Source: an uncultured Muribaculaceae bacterium (GTDB lineage Bacteria; Bacteroidota; Bacteroidia; Bacteroidales; Muribaculaceae). From it: DNA of 64,000 bases. A model generated the notes under the pieces. The model ran no database searches and was not told the DNA's origin. It worked only from the letters and a program-made list of their open reading frames with translations. Below are positions 54,410-64,000 of the stretch, piece by piece (positions within the stretch are counted from its first letter, which is position 1; every line of letters begins with the position of its first letter). Made by a program: the position numbers and the translations under genes. Location of the stretch: assembly GCA_910578805.1 (NCBI GenBank), contig CAJTRS010000004.1:1-64000 (forward strand). The letters run 5' to 3'.

Positions 54410-55738
54410 TTACCCGGCGGCAGAAGGCGATGGGTTCTTGTTGTTATCTCTCTTGCTTTTGAAGTACCGGCGTTTTTTGTGGGCCGTTTTTTCGCCTGTT
54501 ACGTTGTTGTCGTGTGATTCCGATTTAGAGGAACGCCGACGGCGTTCGGACGGTTTTTGTCGCTTTTTTTCAGAGCCGGTTTTTGATGAGATATCCGATG
54601 GAGTCTGTCCGAGTTCTGGCGACAATTCCATGCGTTCCACTTTTTTGCCGAGAAAATGCTCTATCATGCTCCATCGGCGTCGGTCACGGTCGCTTACAAA
54701 TGTCACGGCCTCTCCTTCGGCCTCAGCTCTGGCGGTACGGCCTATGCGGTGTACATAGTCTTCGGCATCATGGGGCACATCGTAGTTTATCACCATGGAT
54801 ATTTCGTCGATGTCTATACCTCGGGCCACAATGTCGGTGGCAACAAGAGTGTCTATCCGGCCGGATTTGAAGTCAAGCATAACCTGATCGCGGCGTGATT
54901 GCTCCAGATCGGAATGCATTTCACCGATTTTCAGTTTGGCTTTGTGCAAATCGCGGGCCAATTCTTTTACTTTTAATTTCGAGGACACGAATACGATCAC
55001 ACGTTTTGACCGTGTGGTTTCGAGTATTGATTTAATTATAGGCAGTTTTTGGGGTTCGTAGCAGATACATACTTTCTGGTGTATCTTGTCAGCAGGTTTC
55101 GATACGGCTATTTTTATCTCCTTTGGGTCACGAAGTATGCTTTTGGCGAGCATCTGTATCTTGGGCGGCATGGTGGCGGAAAACATGAGGGTCTGTCGCC
55201 GGGCGGGCAGATGCTTTACCACCTGCATTATGTCGTCATAGAACCCCATGTCAAGCATGCGGTCTGCCTCATCAAGAATGAAGAATGAGACTTTCGACAA
55301 ATCCACGCAGCCCATCTGCAGGTGGGCAAGGAGACGTCCGGGGGTGGCAATTACCACGTCGGCGCCTAATTTAAGGCCCCTTTGCTGTCGGGTGAATGTG
55401 GCTCCGTCGGTTCCGCCGTATATGGCCACGCTGCTTACATTAAGAAAATAGCCGAATCCTTCAAGCTGTCGGTCTATCTGCATGGCAAGTTCACGGGTGG
55501 GAGCCATGATTATACAGTTGACGGAATCCTCGGGAAACTCACCGTCGGCAAGACGGTTGAGTACGGGCAACAGATATGCTGCCGTCTTGCCGGTGCCTGT
55601 CTGTGCCACGGCTATGAGATCGTGGCCTTCAAGGGCTATTGGTATGGCTTGCTGCTGTATAGGGGTGCACTCGTTGAAGCACATGGCATCGAGTGCGTCA
55701 AGTACATCGTAGTTCAGGTCAAATTCATCAAACTTCAT
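54410..55738 (-). CDS. DEAD-box ATP-dependent RNA helicase (RhlE/DeaD-like)
   Basis: A 442-residue helicase starting MKFDEFDLNYDVLDAL, with the Q motif (CTPIQQQAIP), Walker A AQTGTGKT, VIATPGRLLAHL, DEAD, SAT, VATDIVARGIDIDE and the HRIGRTAR motif VI, then a Lys/Arg-rich tail (about 370-442) for RNA binding. It unwinds RNA in ribosome assembly or cold stress. The ATG at 55738 is preferred over an earlier one 13 codons upstream, because the latter is outside the family fold and lies close to the promoter. Confidence 0.93.
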   Translation of the reverse strand: MKFDEFDLNYDVLDALDAMCFNECTPIQQQAIPIALEGHDLIAVAQTGTGKTAAYLLPVLNRLADGEFPEDSVNCIIMAPTRELAMQIDRQLEGFGYFLNVSSVAIYGGTDGATFTRQQRGLKLGADVVIATPGRLLAHLQMGCVDLSKVSFFILDEADRMLDMGFYDDIMQVVKHLPARRQTLMFSATMPPKIQMLAKSILRDPKEIKIAVSKPADKIHQKVCICYEPQKLPIIKSILETTRSKRVIVFVSSKLKVKELARDLHKAKLKIGEMHSDLEQSRRDQVMLDFKSGRIDTLVATDIVARGIDIDEISMVINYDVPHDAEDYVHRIGRTARAEAEGEAVTFVSDRDRRRWSMIEHFLGKKVERMELSPELGQTPSDISSKTGSEKKRQKPSERRRRSSKSESHDNNVTGEKTAHKKRRYFKSKRDNNKNPSPSAAG

Positions 55739-55774
55739 AATGAAGATAATAATAACGTAGGGTAATTCAGTATG

Positions 55775-55806
55775 CAAAGATAGCGCTAATTGTCCACCTC
55801 AGCAAA
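55775..55806 (-). promoter_or_regulatory. Predicted DEAD-box helicase promoter (-33 and -7 boxes)
   Basis: On the minus strand TTTG (55806-55803) and TATCTTTG (55782-55775) are separated by 20 bases, a full consensus. It overlaps the end of the AlgH-type gene region and supports the ATG at 55738. Confidence 0.75.
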
Positions 55807-55813
55807 TTACCAG

Positions 55814-56416
55814 TTAATTGGCCTGCGGATTCTTGGGGTGTAACAGCCAGCCGCGGAATTCAGGTCCGAGAGATTTGACATGGTGATGCCAATAATTGTC
55901 GCCGGAGCCAGTCAGGATATTTTCAGTAGAAATATTGCGGCTTACCGTCCATACCTTGTCCGATATCTCCTCATCAAGTTGGAACCGGCTCCAACCGCTG
56001 TAGCCCACGAAGAATCTGACAACGCCGTCAACAGGATATCCGGCATTGACATATTGCAGAATTTCCTCATAGCTACCACCGATGTAAAGTCCTTCGGCTA
56101 TCTGTCGGGAATCAGTAATGAGTTCTCCGAGAGTGTGAATATAATATAGTCTGTCCTGTGACATTGGGCCACCGCAAAACACCGGTACGGGTTCCTGGCG
56201 TGTTATTCCGGGGATTAACTCTGCGAGTGATATCCCCGTAGAATGATTCAATACAAATCCCATGGAGGATTTATCACTTTCATATTCCACCATACATATT
56301 ACCGAATGCCGGAAATAGTCGTCCATCAGAAACGGTTCGGAAATAAGCAAGGAACCTACAGAAGGCTTTCCCCCGGCTATGTCGATGTTGAAAATGGCTT
56401 CATCGTAATTGATCAT
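55814..56416 (-). CDS. YqgE/AlgH family protein
   Basis: A 200-residue UPF0301/DUF179 protein with the core GSLLISEPFLMDDYFRHSVI, MGFVLNHSTGISLAEL, VFCGGPMSQDRLYYIH and VRFFVGYSGWSRFQLDEEI. It is conserved across Gram-negative bacteria, and its biochemical role is unknown. It is transcribed toward the helicase and divergent from the DXS-like gene. Confidence 0.9.
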   Translation of the reverse strand: MINYDEAIFNIDIAGGKPSVGSLLISEPFLMDDYFRHSVICMVEYESDKSSMGFVLNHSTGISLAELIPGITRQEPVPVFCGGPMSQDRLYYIHTLGELITDSRQIAEGLYIGGSYEEILQYVNAGYPVDGVVRFFVGYSGWSRFQLDEEISDKVWTVSRNISTENILTGSGDNYWHHHVKSLGPEFRGWLLHPKNPQAN

Positions 56417-56608
56417 GATATGGTGGTATTATTGGAGGAGAAATCACACTAAAGTTATGACATGATAAGCAAATCTCCAAAAGTATAGTGTTAAAACCCG
56501 GCCGATGTTGTCTGTTTTGGCACATAATTGACTCTTACCTGTCCATGCCTGTATATAAATGGTAGTTTTTTCAGTAATTCGGGTAAGCAAATTATTTATG
56601 GCCATTGT

Positions 56609-56616
56609 TATCTTTG
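56609..56616 (+). promoter_or_regulatory. Predicted promoter for DXS-like gene (-7 box)
   Basis: TATCTTTG (TAnnTTTG) lies 30 bases before the ATG at 56646. Confidence 0.55.
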
Positions 56617-56645
56617 CACTACCTAAATTATAAACATAAACTGAA

Positions 56646-58392
56646 ATGAAACTTACTGATATCCATTCGCCAGCCGATATAAAAGGACTCGGCATAGAAG
56701 AACTTACCGGCCTGGCCGCTGACATACGCCGGGCTCTGTTAGAGAAACTGAGCCGTCACGGCGGCCATGTGGGGCCTAATCTCGGTATGGTGGAGATGTC
56801 ATTGGCCATGCATTATGTGTTTGATCTACCTACGGATAAGATCGTATATGACGTGTCGCATCAGAGTTATGTACACAAGATGCTTACAGGACGTATGGGG
56901 GCATTTGTGAACCCCGACGACTATGATGCCGTGACCGGATTTACGTGCCGTCAGGAGAGTCCTACAGATATATTTACCATAGGTCATACATCGACAGGTG
57001 TCAGTCTGGCCGGCGGATTGGTTAAGTCAAGGGATATGGCCGGTGGCAAGGAGAATATAATCGCTGTGGTGGGCGACGGGTCGCTAAGCGGCGGAGAGGC
57101 CTTTGAGGGACTTGATTATGCGGCCACATTGAAAAGCAATTTCATAATAGTGGTTAACGACAATGACATGTCTATCGCCGAGAATCATGGCGGTATTTAT
57201 GACAATCTGCGATTGCTTCGTGAATCGGACGGCTCCGCGTCATGCAATTTCTTTAAGGCTATGGGGCTTGATTATAAATTTGTAGCCTATGGAAATGATC
57301 TGGCCTCACTGATTGCAGTATTCAGGGAAGTCAAGGATATAGATCACCCTATAGTGCTGCATATCGTCACACAGAAGGGCAAGGGATATGCTCCCGCCGA
57401 GGCTTGTAAAGAGGTGTTTCATTTTACGGCTCCTTTTGATTTAAAGAGCGGAAATCCGATATCGGTAAATAAGAATAAGGACTACGGTGATCTGACAGCA
57501 TCGTATCTGCTCGAAATGATGAAATCCGATCCAAAAGTGGTGGCTATCACTGCAGGGACTCCCGGTGTGATGGGGTTTTCGCCAGAGCGTCGCAAACTGG
57601 CAGGTGACCGTTTTGTAGATGTCGGCATTGCCGAGCAGCATGCCGTGGCCTTGGCTTCGGGAATCGCCAGGAGGCAAGCCGTTTTTCGGAGTGGTGAGTT
57701 CATTCGCACAGAGAGCATATGACCAGCTTTCTCAGGATATGTCGATCAATTCGTCACCCGCTGTGATAGGCATATTTTATGGAACAATATCGGGTATGAA
57801 TGATATAACCCATCTTGGTTGGTTTGACATAGCCTTGATATCAAATATTCCCGGCATCGTTTATCTTGCCCCGACATGTATGGAGGAGTATATGGCTATG
57901 CTTGATTGGGGCATGAATCAATCGTCATATCCCGTAGTCATAAGGATTCCGGGTGTCAAGGTGGTAGAGTCGGGTAAGAAGTTTGATGCTGATTACAGCA
58001 ATCTCAACACATTCTCTGTGACCCGCGAAGGAACCCGTGTGGCATTGATCGGTGCCGGAAACTTCTACTCGCTTGCCGAAGAGGTGGCCGAAAAATTGAG
58101 TGCCGAAGGTGTTACAGCAACATTGATCAATCCAAGATTTTTAAGCGGGCTTGACACTGAACTGCTTGACGGACTTAAGCATTACCATTCGCTTGTCGTG
58201 ACCATGGAAGACGGAGTCCTTGATGGCGGATTTGGAGAAAAGATCGCACGGTACTATAGCGCAGATGCCATGAACGTGAAATGCTACGGCATGAAAAAGG
58301 AGTTTCTGGACCGTTATGACTATAAGGAGGCTCTAAAAGCCAACCGATTGACTTCCGAACAGATTGCTGAAGACATATTGGAGCTGATATGA
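56646..58392 (+). pseudogene. DXS-like / transketolase-family gene with a single-base frameshift
   Basis: Two abutting frames encode one ThDP enzyme of about 580 residues related to 1-deoxyxylulose-5-phosphate synthase (short form). The first (56646-57722) has HVGPNLGMVEMSLAMHYV, VGDGSLSGGEAFEGLDYAAT and the catalytic-region VGIAEQHAVALASGIA. After 57668 the homology leaves this frame and continues one base later as GGKPFFGVVSSFAQRAYDQL to the stop at 58392. In the original frame only 17 unrelated codons remain before a stop at 57720. Both halves look well conserved, so this is either a recent frameshift, a sequencing error in the AGGAGG tract at 57669-57674, or, less likely, recoding. If real, the gene is inactive. 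The downstream half has no plausible start of its own. Confidence 0.85.
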
Positions 58393-58419
58393 TGGGCTGA
58401 CAGTGCTGGGCTGAGGTCG

Positions 58420-60858
58420 TCATCTGATGTTGGCTATGCCGATTATGTCGGCAAACACACCGGCAGCAGTGACCTCCGCACCGGCTCCGTAGCCTTTTAT
58501 CTCCATAGGATATTCGCGGTAGCGTTCAGTGGTGAGCAGTATCACATTGTTTGATCCGAAAAGATAGTAGAACGGGTGCGTGGCGTCGATTTCGGCAAGT
58601 TTGACTTCGGCTTTGCCATTGTCAAGCGTGGCTACGAACCTTAGCTTGCAGCCGCGTGATTCTGCGGCTGCTCTCATCTGTTCCATCTTTGAATCGTAAT
58701 CAGCCTCAAGGGCATGATAGAAATCATCAATACTGCCGCTGTAGGCCTCCAGTGGAATTATGGGGGTTATTTTCACTTCGTCCTGTTCGATTTCATAGCC
58801 TGCCTCGCGCGCGAGAATCACTAATTTTCTGACCACATCAGTGCCGCTGAGGTCAAGTCTCGGATCGGGTTCGCTGTACCCTTGGCGCTTGGCTTCCCTG
58901 ATGGCTGCGCTAAGTGGCATATCGGGTGCAAGAATATTGAATATGAAATTCAGTGTGCCCGATACCACGGCCTCGATTTTCAGAATGCGGTCGCCGCTGT
59001 TGATGAGATTGTTTATTGTGTTGATGATCGGCAGACCGGCTCCCACGTTGGTCTCGAAAAGGAATTTTACGTCCTTTTTCCTTGCAAGCGATTTAAGATG
59101 TCGGTAGTGGCTGTAAGGTCCTGATGCTGCAATTTTATTGGCCGTCACAACATTGATGTTGTTGTCGAGCATCTGGTCGTAGAGAGCTGATATATCGTGG
59201 TTGGACGTGCAATCGACAAAAACGGAGTTAAAAATGTTCATGTTGACGATTTCGTGTCCGATTAGTTCGGGTGACGATGTAACACCCTCAGTTTCGAGCC
59301 GCTGCGAAAACGTGTTCAGGTCTATGCCTTCGCGGTCAAACAGCGCTTTGCGGGAATTGGCAATGCCCATTACCTTTAGCTCCAGAGCCTTGTTCTGCAA
59401 AAGATTGTTTTGCTGTTGGGCCAGCTGCCGGAGCAGGTGACACCCAATGTTGCCAATTCCCGTTATGAAGAGATTGAGTACTTGAGTGTCAGACAAGAAA
59501 AAACTGTCGTGTATTACACTGAGAGCTTTTTTCTGGTTTTTAAGTTCGATGACAAATGATATATTGGTCTCGGAAGCACCCTGGGCGCAGGCGATCACGT
59601 TGATACCGTTGCGGCCGAGAGTATTGAACAGTTTTCCCGCCACACCTGATGCGTGGCGCATATTCTCACCAACGACAGCTACTGTGGCCAGATTGTGTTC
59701 CACCTGCATGGGATTGAGTTCTCCGGTTTCCAGTTCGGCCATGAATTCGGTTTCGAGAGCTTTTACGGCATTGGGTGCATCGGCGTTGCGCACGGCAAAA
59801 GAAGTGGTGTTCTCGCTCGAAGCCTGCGACACAAGGAACACACTCACACCGTTACGAGCCAAAGCATTGAATATACGTGCATTTATGCCGATCACACCTA
59901 CCATGCAGAGTCCGGACACGGTTATAAGGCATGTGTCGTTGATGGAGGAGATGCCTTTGATATCTTTACCTTCCGGAGCCGGACGTTGCTCGCTGATACA
60001 TGTACCCGGTGCCGAAGGATTGAATGTGTTTTTTATCAGGATAGGTATGTTTTTATGGAATACCGGATATATCGTTGGCGGATATATTACCTTGGCTCCG
60101 AAATTACATAGCTCCATGGCCTCGATGAATGACAGGTGATCGATCACATAAGTGTTTTCTATGATGCGCGGATCAGCAGTCATAAAGCCGTCAACATCGG
60201 TCCATATCTCAAGCGTACGGGCATCAAGAGCCGCTGCCAGAATGGCAGCCGTGTAGTCGCTGCCTCCTCGACCGAGATTTGTCACATCGCCATTGGCGTC
60301 CGATGAAATGAATCCAGGCACTATCGCCACCTTGAATCCGGCATTGTCAAATGTGGAGTGGATAAGAGGTTGTGTGGCATCATTGTCAAGGACATGTTTG
60401 TCAAACTGACGCACTGTCTTTATGAACAGACGTGAATCGAAGAGGACGGCATCATCGATCACCCTGCTTATTATGGTACTTGAAAGTCTCTCGCCGTAAC
60501 TTACAATTATGTCAAGCGAGCGGGGCGAGAGGTCTCGTATAAGGCTTACGCCTTTATATATATTGCCGAGCTCTTCAAGCATAACATCTACCCGCGAGGT
60601 GACCTCAGGTATATATCGGGCAGGTACAATGCCGTTGATTATATCATGGTGGCGGTTGATTATGCCACGGTAATTTTCGTAATATCCGTCACCGCCTTTG
60701 GCTGCATCACGGGCAGTGGCGATAAGACGGTCGGTCAGGCCTCCGAGTGCCGATACCACAACGATTACCGGTTCGGTACATTGTTCCACTATCGATTTGA
60801 CATTTCGAAGACTCTCGACAGTGCCTACTGACGTACCGCCAAATTTAAGTACTTTCAT
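58420..60858 (-). CDS. thrA: Bifunctional aspartokinase / homoserine dehydrogenase
   Basis: An 812-residue fusion. Aspartokinase part (about 1-290): VLKFGGTSVGTVESLRNVKS and GRGGSDYTAAILAAAL; then two ACT-like regulatory domains (about 310-450), and homoserine dehydrogenase (about 460-812) with ITGIGNIGCHLLRQLAQQ and SGTLNFIFN, SDPRLDLSG-type motifs. It catalyses the first and third steps to threonine, methionine and isoleucine; the ACT domains usually give threonine feedback. It lies 15 bases after prfC. Confidence 0.95.
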   Translation of the reverse strand: MKVLKFGGTSVGTVESLRNVKSIVEQCTEPVIVVVSALGGLTDRLIATARDAAKGGDGYYENYRGIINRHHDIINGIVPARYIPEVTSRVDVMLEELGNIYKGVSLIRDLSPRSLDIIVSYGERLSSTIISRVIDDAVLFDSRLFIKTVRQFDKHVLDNDATQPLIHSTFDNAGFKVAIVPGFISSDANGDVTNLGRGGSDYTAAILAAALDARTLEIWTDVDGFMTADPRIIENTYVIDHLSFIEAMELCNFGAKVIYPPTIYPVFHKNIPILIKNTFNPSAPGTCISEQRPAPEGKDIKGISSINDTCLITVSGLCMVGVIGINARIFNALARNGVSVFLVSQASSENTTSFAVRNADAPNAVKALETEFMAELETGELNPMQVEHNLATVAVVGENMRHASGVAGKLFNTLGRNGINVIACAQGASETNISFVIELKNQKKALSVIHDSFFLSDTQVLNLFITGIGNIGCHLLRQLAQQQNNLLQNKALELKVMGIANSRKALFDREGIDLNTFSQRLETEGVTSSPELIGHEIVNMNIFNSVFVDCTSNHDISALYDQMLDNNINVVTANKIAASGPYSHYRHLKSLARKKDVKFLFETNVGAGLPIINTINNLINSGDRILKIEAVVSGTLNFIFNILAPDMPLSAAIREAKRQGYSEPDPRLDLSGTDVVRKLVILAREAGYEIEQDEVKITPIIPLEAYSGSIDDFYHALEADYDSKMEQMRAAAESRGCKLRFVATLDNGKAEVKLAEIDATHPFYYLFGSNNVILLTTERYREYPMEIKGYGAGAEVTAAGVFADIIGIANIR

Positions 60859-60873
60859 TTTGATTATTGTGAA

Positions 60874-62454
60874 TTAGAATTCGCTCGAAAAATGGAATTT
60901 GATTTTAGGAAAGTCGGATTGAGCCATCTGCAATACATAGCCGGAATCGGCCATGAATACGTCACGTCCATCGCGGTCCACCGCCATAAACTGGTGTTTG
61001 CGCTTTTTGAATGCGGAAAGAGCTTCGGCATCATCACTTTCTATCCAGCATGCCTTGTAGAGGGATATCGGTTCCCACCGGCACTGAGCGCCGTATTCAT
61101 GAAGCAGACGGTATTGTATGACTTCAAATTGAAGCTGACCTACGGTACCTATGATTTTTCGACCGTTGAACTGGTTGACAAACAACTGTGCCACGCCTTC
61201 GTCCATGAGCTGTTGAATGCCTTTTTCGAGTTGCTTGGACTTCATGGGGTCGGTATTCTCGATGTATTTGAACATTTCCGGCGAAAAGCTTGGCAGACCT
61301 TTGAAATGCAATTCCTCGCCGGAGGTGAGAGTATCACCTATCTTGAAGTTGCCTGTGTCGGGAATGCCGATAATATCGCCGGGAAAAGCTTCATCGACAA
61401 TGTTTTTCTTCTGAGCCATGAACGCTGTCGGTGCAGCGAATTTCATGGTCTTGTTGCTGCGTATATGACGATAGGGGGCATTGCGTTCAAACCGTCCGGA
61501 GCATATTTTCACAAAAGCTATACACGACCGGTGGTTGGGGTCCATGTTGGCATGTATTTTGAACACAAAGCCTGAAAATCCTTCTTCCGCCGGATCGATG
61601 GTGCGTTCCAATGTCTCTATAGGGCGGGGGGACGGTGCGATCTGTACGAAACAGTCGAGCAACTCTTTTACGCCGAATGTGTTAAGAGCCGATCCGAAGA
61701 ATACAGGAGCTACTTTACCCTGCAAATACCGGTCAACGTCAAATTCGGGATACACTCCTTCGATAAGTTCGATATCCTCGCGTAGCTTTTTCGCATCTGC
61801 TTCACCTACGGCGGAATCTATGCGCTGATCGTTGATGTCGTCGATTTCCACACGTTCCGACACTTTCTGCTTGTCAGGTGTAAACAGGTCAAGTGACTGC
61901 TCATAGATGTTGTAAACACCCTTGAACTTGGCGCCAATATTTATTGGCCAGCTGAGCGGGCGCACATCGATCTTGAGTTCGGCTTCCAGTTCATCTAATA
62001 TCTCGAACGGATCACGACCCTCGCGGTCAAGTTTGTTGACGAAGATAATCACGGGGGTGTTGCGCATGCGGCACACCTCCATGAGCTTGCGGGTCTGTTG
62101 TTCTACACCTTTGGCTACATCGACCACTATAATCACACTGTCCACTGCGGTGAGTGTGCGGTAAGTGTCTTCGGCAAAGTCCTGGTGTCCCGGTGTATCA
62201 AGAATGTTAATCTTGTAGTCGCCGTAATTGAATCCCATAACGGAAGTGGCCACGGATATACCGCGCTGTTTCTCTATCTCCATCCAGTCGCTGGTGGCTG
62301 TTTTCTTTATCTTGTTGGATTTTACCGCGCCGGCTATGTGTATAGCTCCACCAAACAGAAGCAACTTTTCAGTAAGGGTGGTCTTTCCGGCATCCGGGTG
62401 TGATATGATGGCAAACGTACGCCGTTTCTTTATCTCTTCAGTTATAGTTGACAT
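60874..62454 (-). CDS. prfC: Peptide chain release factor 3
   Basis: A 526-residue translational GTPase that recycles RF1/RF2. G1 [20 protein letters not shown], switch region [17 protein letters not shown]3 DTPGHQDF, and G4 [13 protein letters not shown]; the RF3-specific C-terminal domain includes [15 protein letters not shown]. It sits between rfbD and thrA in one minus-strand unit. Confidence 0.96.
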   Translation of the reverse strand: MSTITEEIKKRRTFAIISHPDAGKTTLTEKLLLFGGAIHIAGAVKSNKIKKTATSDWMEIEKQRGISVATSVMGFNYGDYKINILDTPGHQDFAEDTYRTLTAVDSVIIVVDVAKGVEQQTRKLMEVCRMRNTPVIIFVNKLDREGRDPFEILDELEAELKIDVRPLSWPINIGAKFKGVYNIYEQSLDLFTPDKQKVSERVEIDDINDQRIDSAVGEADAKKLREDIELIEGVYPEFDVDRYLQGKVAPVFFGSALNTFGVKELLDCFVQIAPSPRPIETLERTIDPAEEGFSGFVFKIHANMDPNHRSCIAFVKICSGRFERNAPYRHIRSNKTMKFAAPTAFMAQKKNIVDEAFPGDIIGIPDTGNFKIGDTLTSGEELHFKGLPSFSPEMFKYIENTDPMKSKQLEKGIQQLMDEGVAQLFVNQFNGRKIIGTVGQLQFEVIQYRLLHEYGAQCRWEPISLYKACWIESDDAEALSAFKKRKHQFMAVDRDGRDVFMADSGYVLQMAQSDFPKIKFHFSSEF

Positions 62455-62474
62455 CGTTATGTATTTCGTGAATA

Positions 62475-63338
62475 TTATTGATTATCGGCAAGTCTCTCGA
62501 TACATTTTTGCAGACTTTCCTCCCAGTGGGGGATCTCTATGCCGAAAGTACGCTTTATGAGTGATTTGTCGAGTACGCTGTAATGAGGACGCCGTGCAGC
62601 AGTAGGGTAGTCATCGGTAGTCACGGGTACTATTTTGCACTTTTGTATATGAGCCAATCTGTGGATTGCCTTGGCAAAGTCGTACCATGAGCAAACTCCC
62701 TCGTTGGAGAAATGGAATATTCCCGATACCCATTGGCGCGATTTAAGCATTGTAATTATGGCTGTTGCAAGATCGGTGGCCGATGTGGGAGTACCTATCT
62801 GGTCGTTTACCACTTTTATTTCATTACGTTCTTTACCGAGCTGAAGCATGGTTTTAACGAAGTTTTTACCGTGGGGCGAATACAGCCATGCCGTGCGTAT
62901 AATAAGAGCATCGGGACACATGGACAGCAATATCATTTCCCCTTTACGTTTTGAGGTTCCGTAATTCGATATCGGGTTGACCTTGTCCGATTCACGGTAG
63001 GGGCGGCAGGAAGTTCCGTCAAAGACATAGTCTGTGGAAATGTGAAGCACTTTAACGCCTAACCGTGAAGCCACAGAGGCTATGTTCATAACAGCATCGG
63101 CATTGATACGGTTACAGTTGGCCGGATCATTTTCGGCATCGTCCACGGCTGTATATGCGGCACAATTAACAATGTGGGTGAACTCATTGCGCTCCAAAAA
63201 CAATTCCACCGCCTTAGCATCGGTCAGATCAAGTTCCTCACGGTCGGTGTAAGTGGTTATGCCTGGAAATTCACGCTCGATTTGTGCGCGCAATTCTCTT
63301 CCTAACTGTCCATTGCACCCTGTGATAAGTATTTTCAT
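62475..63338 (-). CDS. rfbD: dTDP-4-dehydrorhamnose reductase
   Basis: A 287-residue extended SDR making dTDP-L-rhamnose. NADPH motif [38 protein letters not shown], and the catalytic YGTSKRKGE. The start is placed at [10 protein letters not shown] (63338). No rfbA/B/C genes are adjacent. It leads the prfC-thrA unit, with a 20-base gap to prfC. Confidence 0.92.
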   Translation of the reverse strand: MKILITGCNGQLGRELRAQIEREFPGITTYTDREELDLTDAKAVELFLERNEFTHIVNCAAYTAVDDAENDPANCNRINADAVMNIASVASRLGVKVLHISTDYVFDGTSCRPYRESDKVNPISNYGTSKRKGEMILLSMCPDALIIRTAWLYSPHGKNFVKTMLQLGKERNEIKVVNDQIGTPTSATDLATAIITMLKSRQWVSGIFHFSNEGVCSWYDFAKAIHRLAHIQKCKIVPVTTDDYPTAARRPHYSVLDKSLIKRTFGIEIPHWEESLQKCIERLADNQ

Positions 63339-63365
63339 AATGATTGCGGTCATATTTTTCAAGTG

Positions 63366-63373
63366 CAAATTTA
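63366..63373 (-). promoter_or_regulatory. Predicted rfbD-prfC-thrA promoter (-7 box)
   Basis: The minus strand reads TAAATTTG (TAnnTTTG), 28 bases from the rfbD ATG. Confidence 0.5.
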
Positions 63374-63468
63374 GGCATTATATATTGAATTTTCGCATTC
63401 TTTGGGTGATACTTGGGTTGTGATGCAAATAAGTTGGTTACAGACAGGTAAAATCCGATAATAATCGT

Positions 63469-63476
63469 TATTTTTG
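63469..63476 (+). promoter_or_regulatory. Predicted promoter for the GH2 gene at 63501 (-7 box)
   Basis: TATTTTTG (TAnnTTTG), 25 bases before the ATG at 63501. Confidence 0.5.
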
Positions 63477-63479
63477 TAA

Positions 63480-64000
<521 letters not shown>

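Noticed and set aside
57619..58392. The second half of the DXS-like gene as an independent protein
   Set aside because: Its first 16 or so codons have no homology, the true homology begins at about 57670, and it lacks the ThDP-binding half; it is the continuation of the frameshifted gene.
59486..60139. A 217-codon frame antisense to thrA
   Set aside because: No recognisable family; it lies wholly inside an intact bifunctional enzyme gene.
60892..61575. A 227-codon frame antisense to prfC
   Set aside because: Shadow of a strongly conserved release factor; no start context and no domain.

Overview
The window looks like ordinary core chromosome of an anaerobic member of the Bacteroidales; a gut Muribaculaceae-like organism is my best guess, but that is inference. 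The evidence is the gene content (a complete MoxR/Bat aerotolerance operon, DUF5686 and DUF4290 proteins, a menaquinone operon, an oxygen-independent NrdD/NrdG ribonucleotide reductase, PPDK, secreted GH2 enzymes) and promoters of the Bacteroidetes form TAnnTTTG, at least three of them with a TTTG (or near match) about 20 bases upstream. I saw no rRNA, tRNA, CRISPR array, insertion sequence, integrase or phage gene. Coding density is very high; the only gene-free gap over 300 bases is 40595-40922.

Layout. 1-3604: PPDK (cut by the window edge), RlmD-type rRNA methyltransferase, CYTH phosphatase. 3760-9739: phoH, an overlapping DUF5686 outer-membrane protein, then murB-murA. 9801-19895 (all minus): universal stress protein, small HTH protein, and the operon moxR, DUF58, BatD-like protein, batA, batB, batC, batD, batE. 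20084-23594 (minus): prolyl-tRNA synthetase, a bactoprenol-type glycosyltransferase and two HU-fold proteins, the last with an acidic linker and a C-terminal membrane helix. 23685-27416 (minus): DUF4290, rimM, a small unknown and an OmpA-like protein; then a TetR regulator and fabG. 27545-37858 (plus): PBP4-type peptidase, an unknown, rsmI, ftsY, rimO, menF, and two SGNH hydrolases plus an MBOAT acyltransferase. 37888-40594 (minus): nrdG, nrdD. 40923-45466 (plus): menD, menB, menC, menE. 45463-54329: FKBP isomerase, a secreted GH2 glycosidase, and a tripartite RND efflux system. 54410-63338: DEAD-box helicase, AlgH/YqgE protein, a frameshifted DXS-like gene, thrA (aspartokinase/homoserine dehydrogenase), RF3, rfbD. 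63501 to the end: start of a second GH2 enzyme.

How the genes connect. Several units serve the envelope: murA/murB and the PBP4 enzyme (peptidoglycan), rfbD and the glycosyltransferase (surface sugars), SGNH/SGNH/MBOAT (probable O-acylation of an exported polymer), the RND pump, and OmpA-like and DUF5686 outer-membrane proteins. Menaquinone genes and NrdDG fit anaerobic life, and the Bat operon fits stress or oxygen tolerance.

Most interesting points: a tail-anchored HU-like protein whose DNA-binding arm appears lost; a single-base frameshift in the DXS-like gene; MurA with Asp in place of the catalytic Cys (predicted fosfomycin insensitivity); a menaquinone operon split by an O-acylation cassette and nrdDG; a perfect 16-bp direct repeat between nrdD and menD; and a BatD-like second subunit in the Bat operon. 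No wholly new system is proven by the sequence; the HU/membrane protein and the SGNH/MBOAT cassette are the best candidates.
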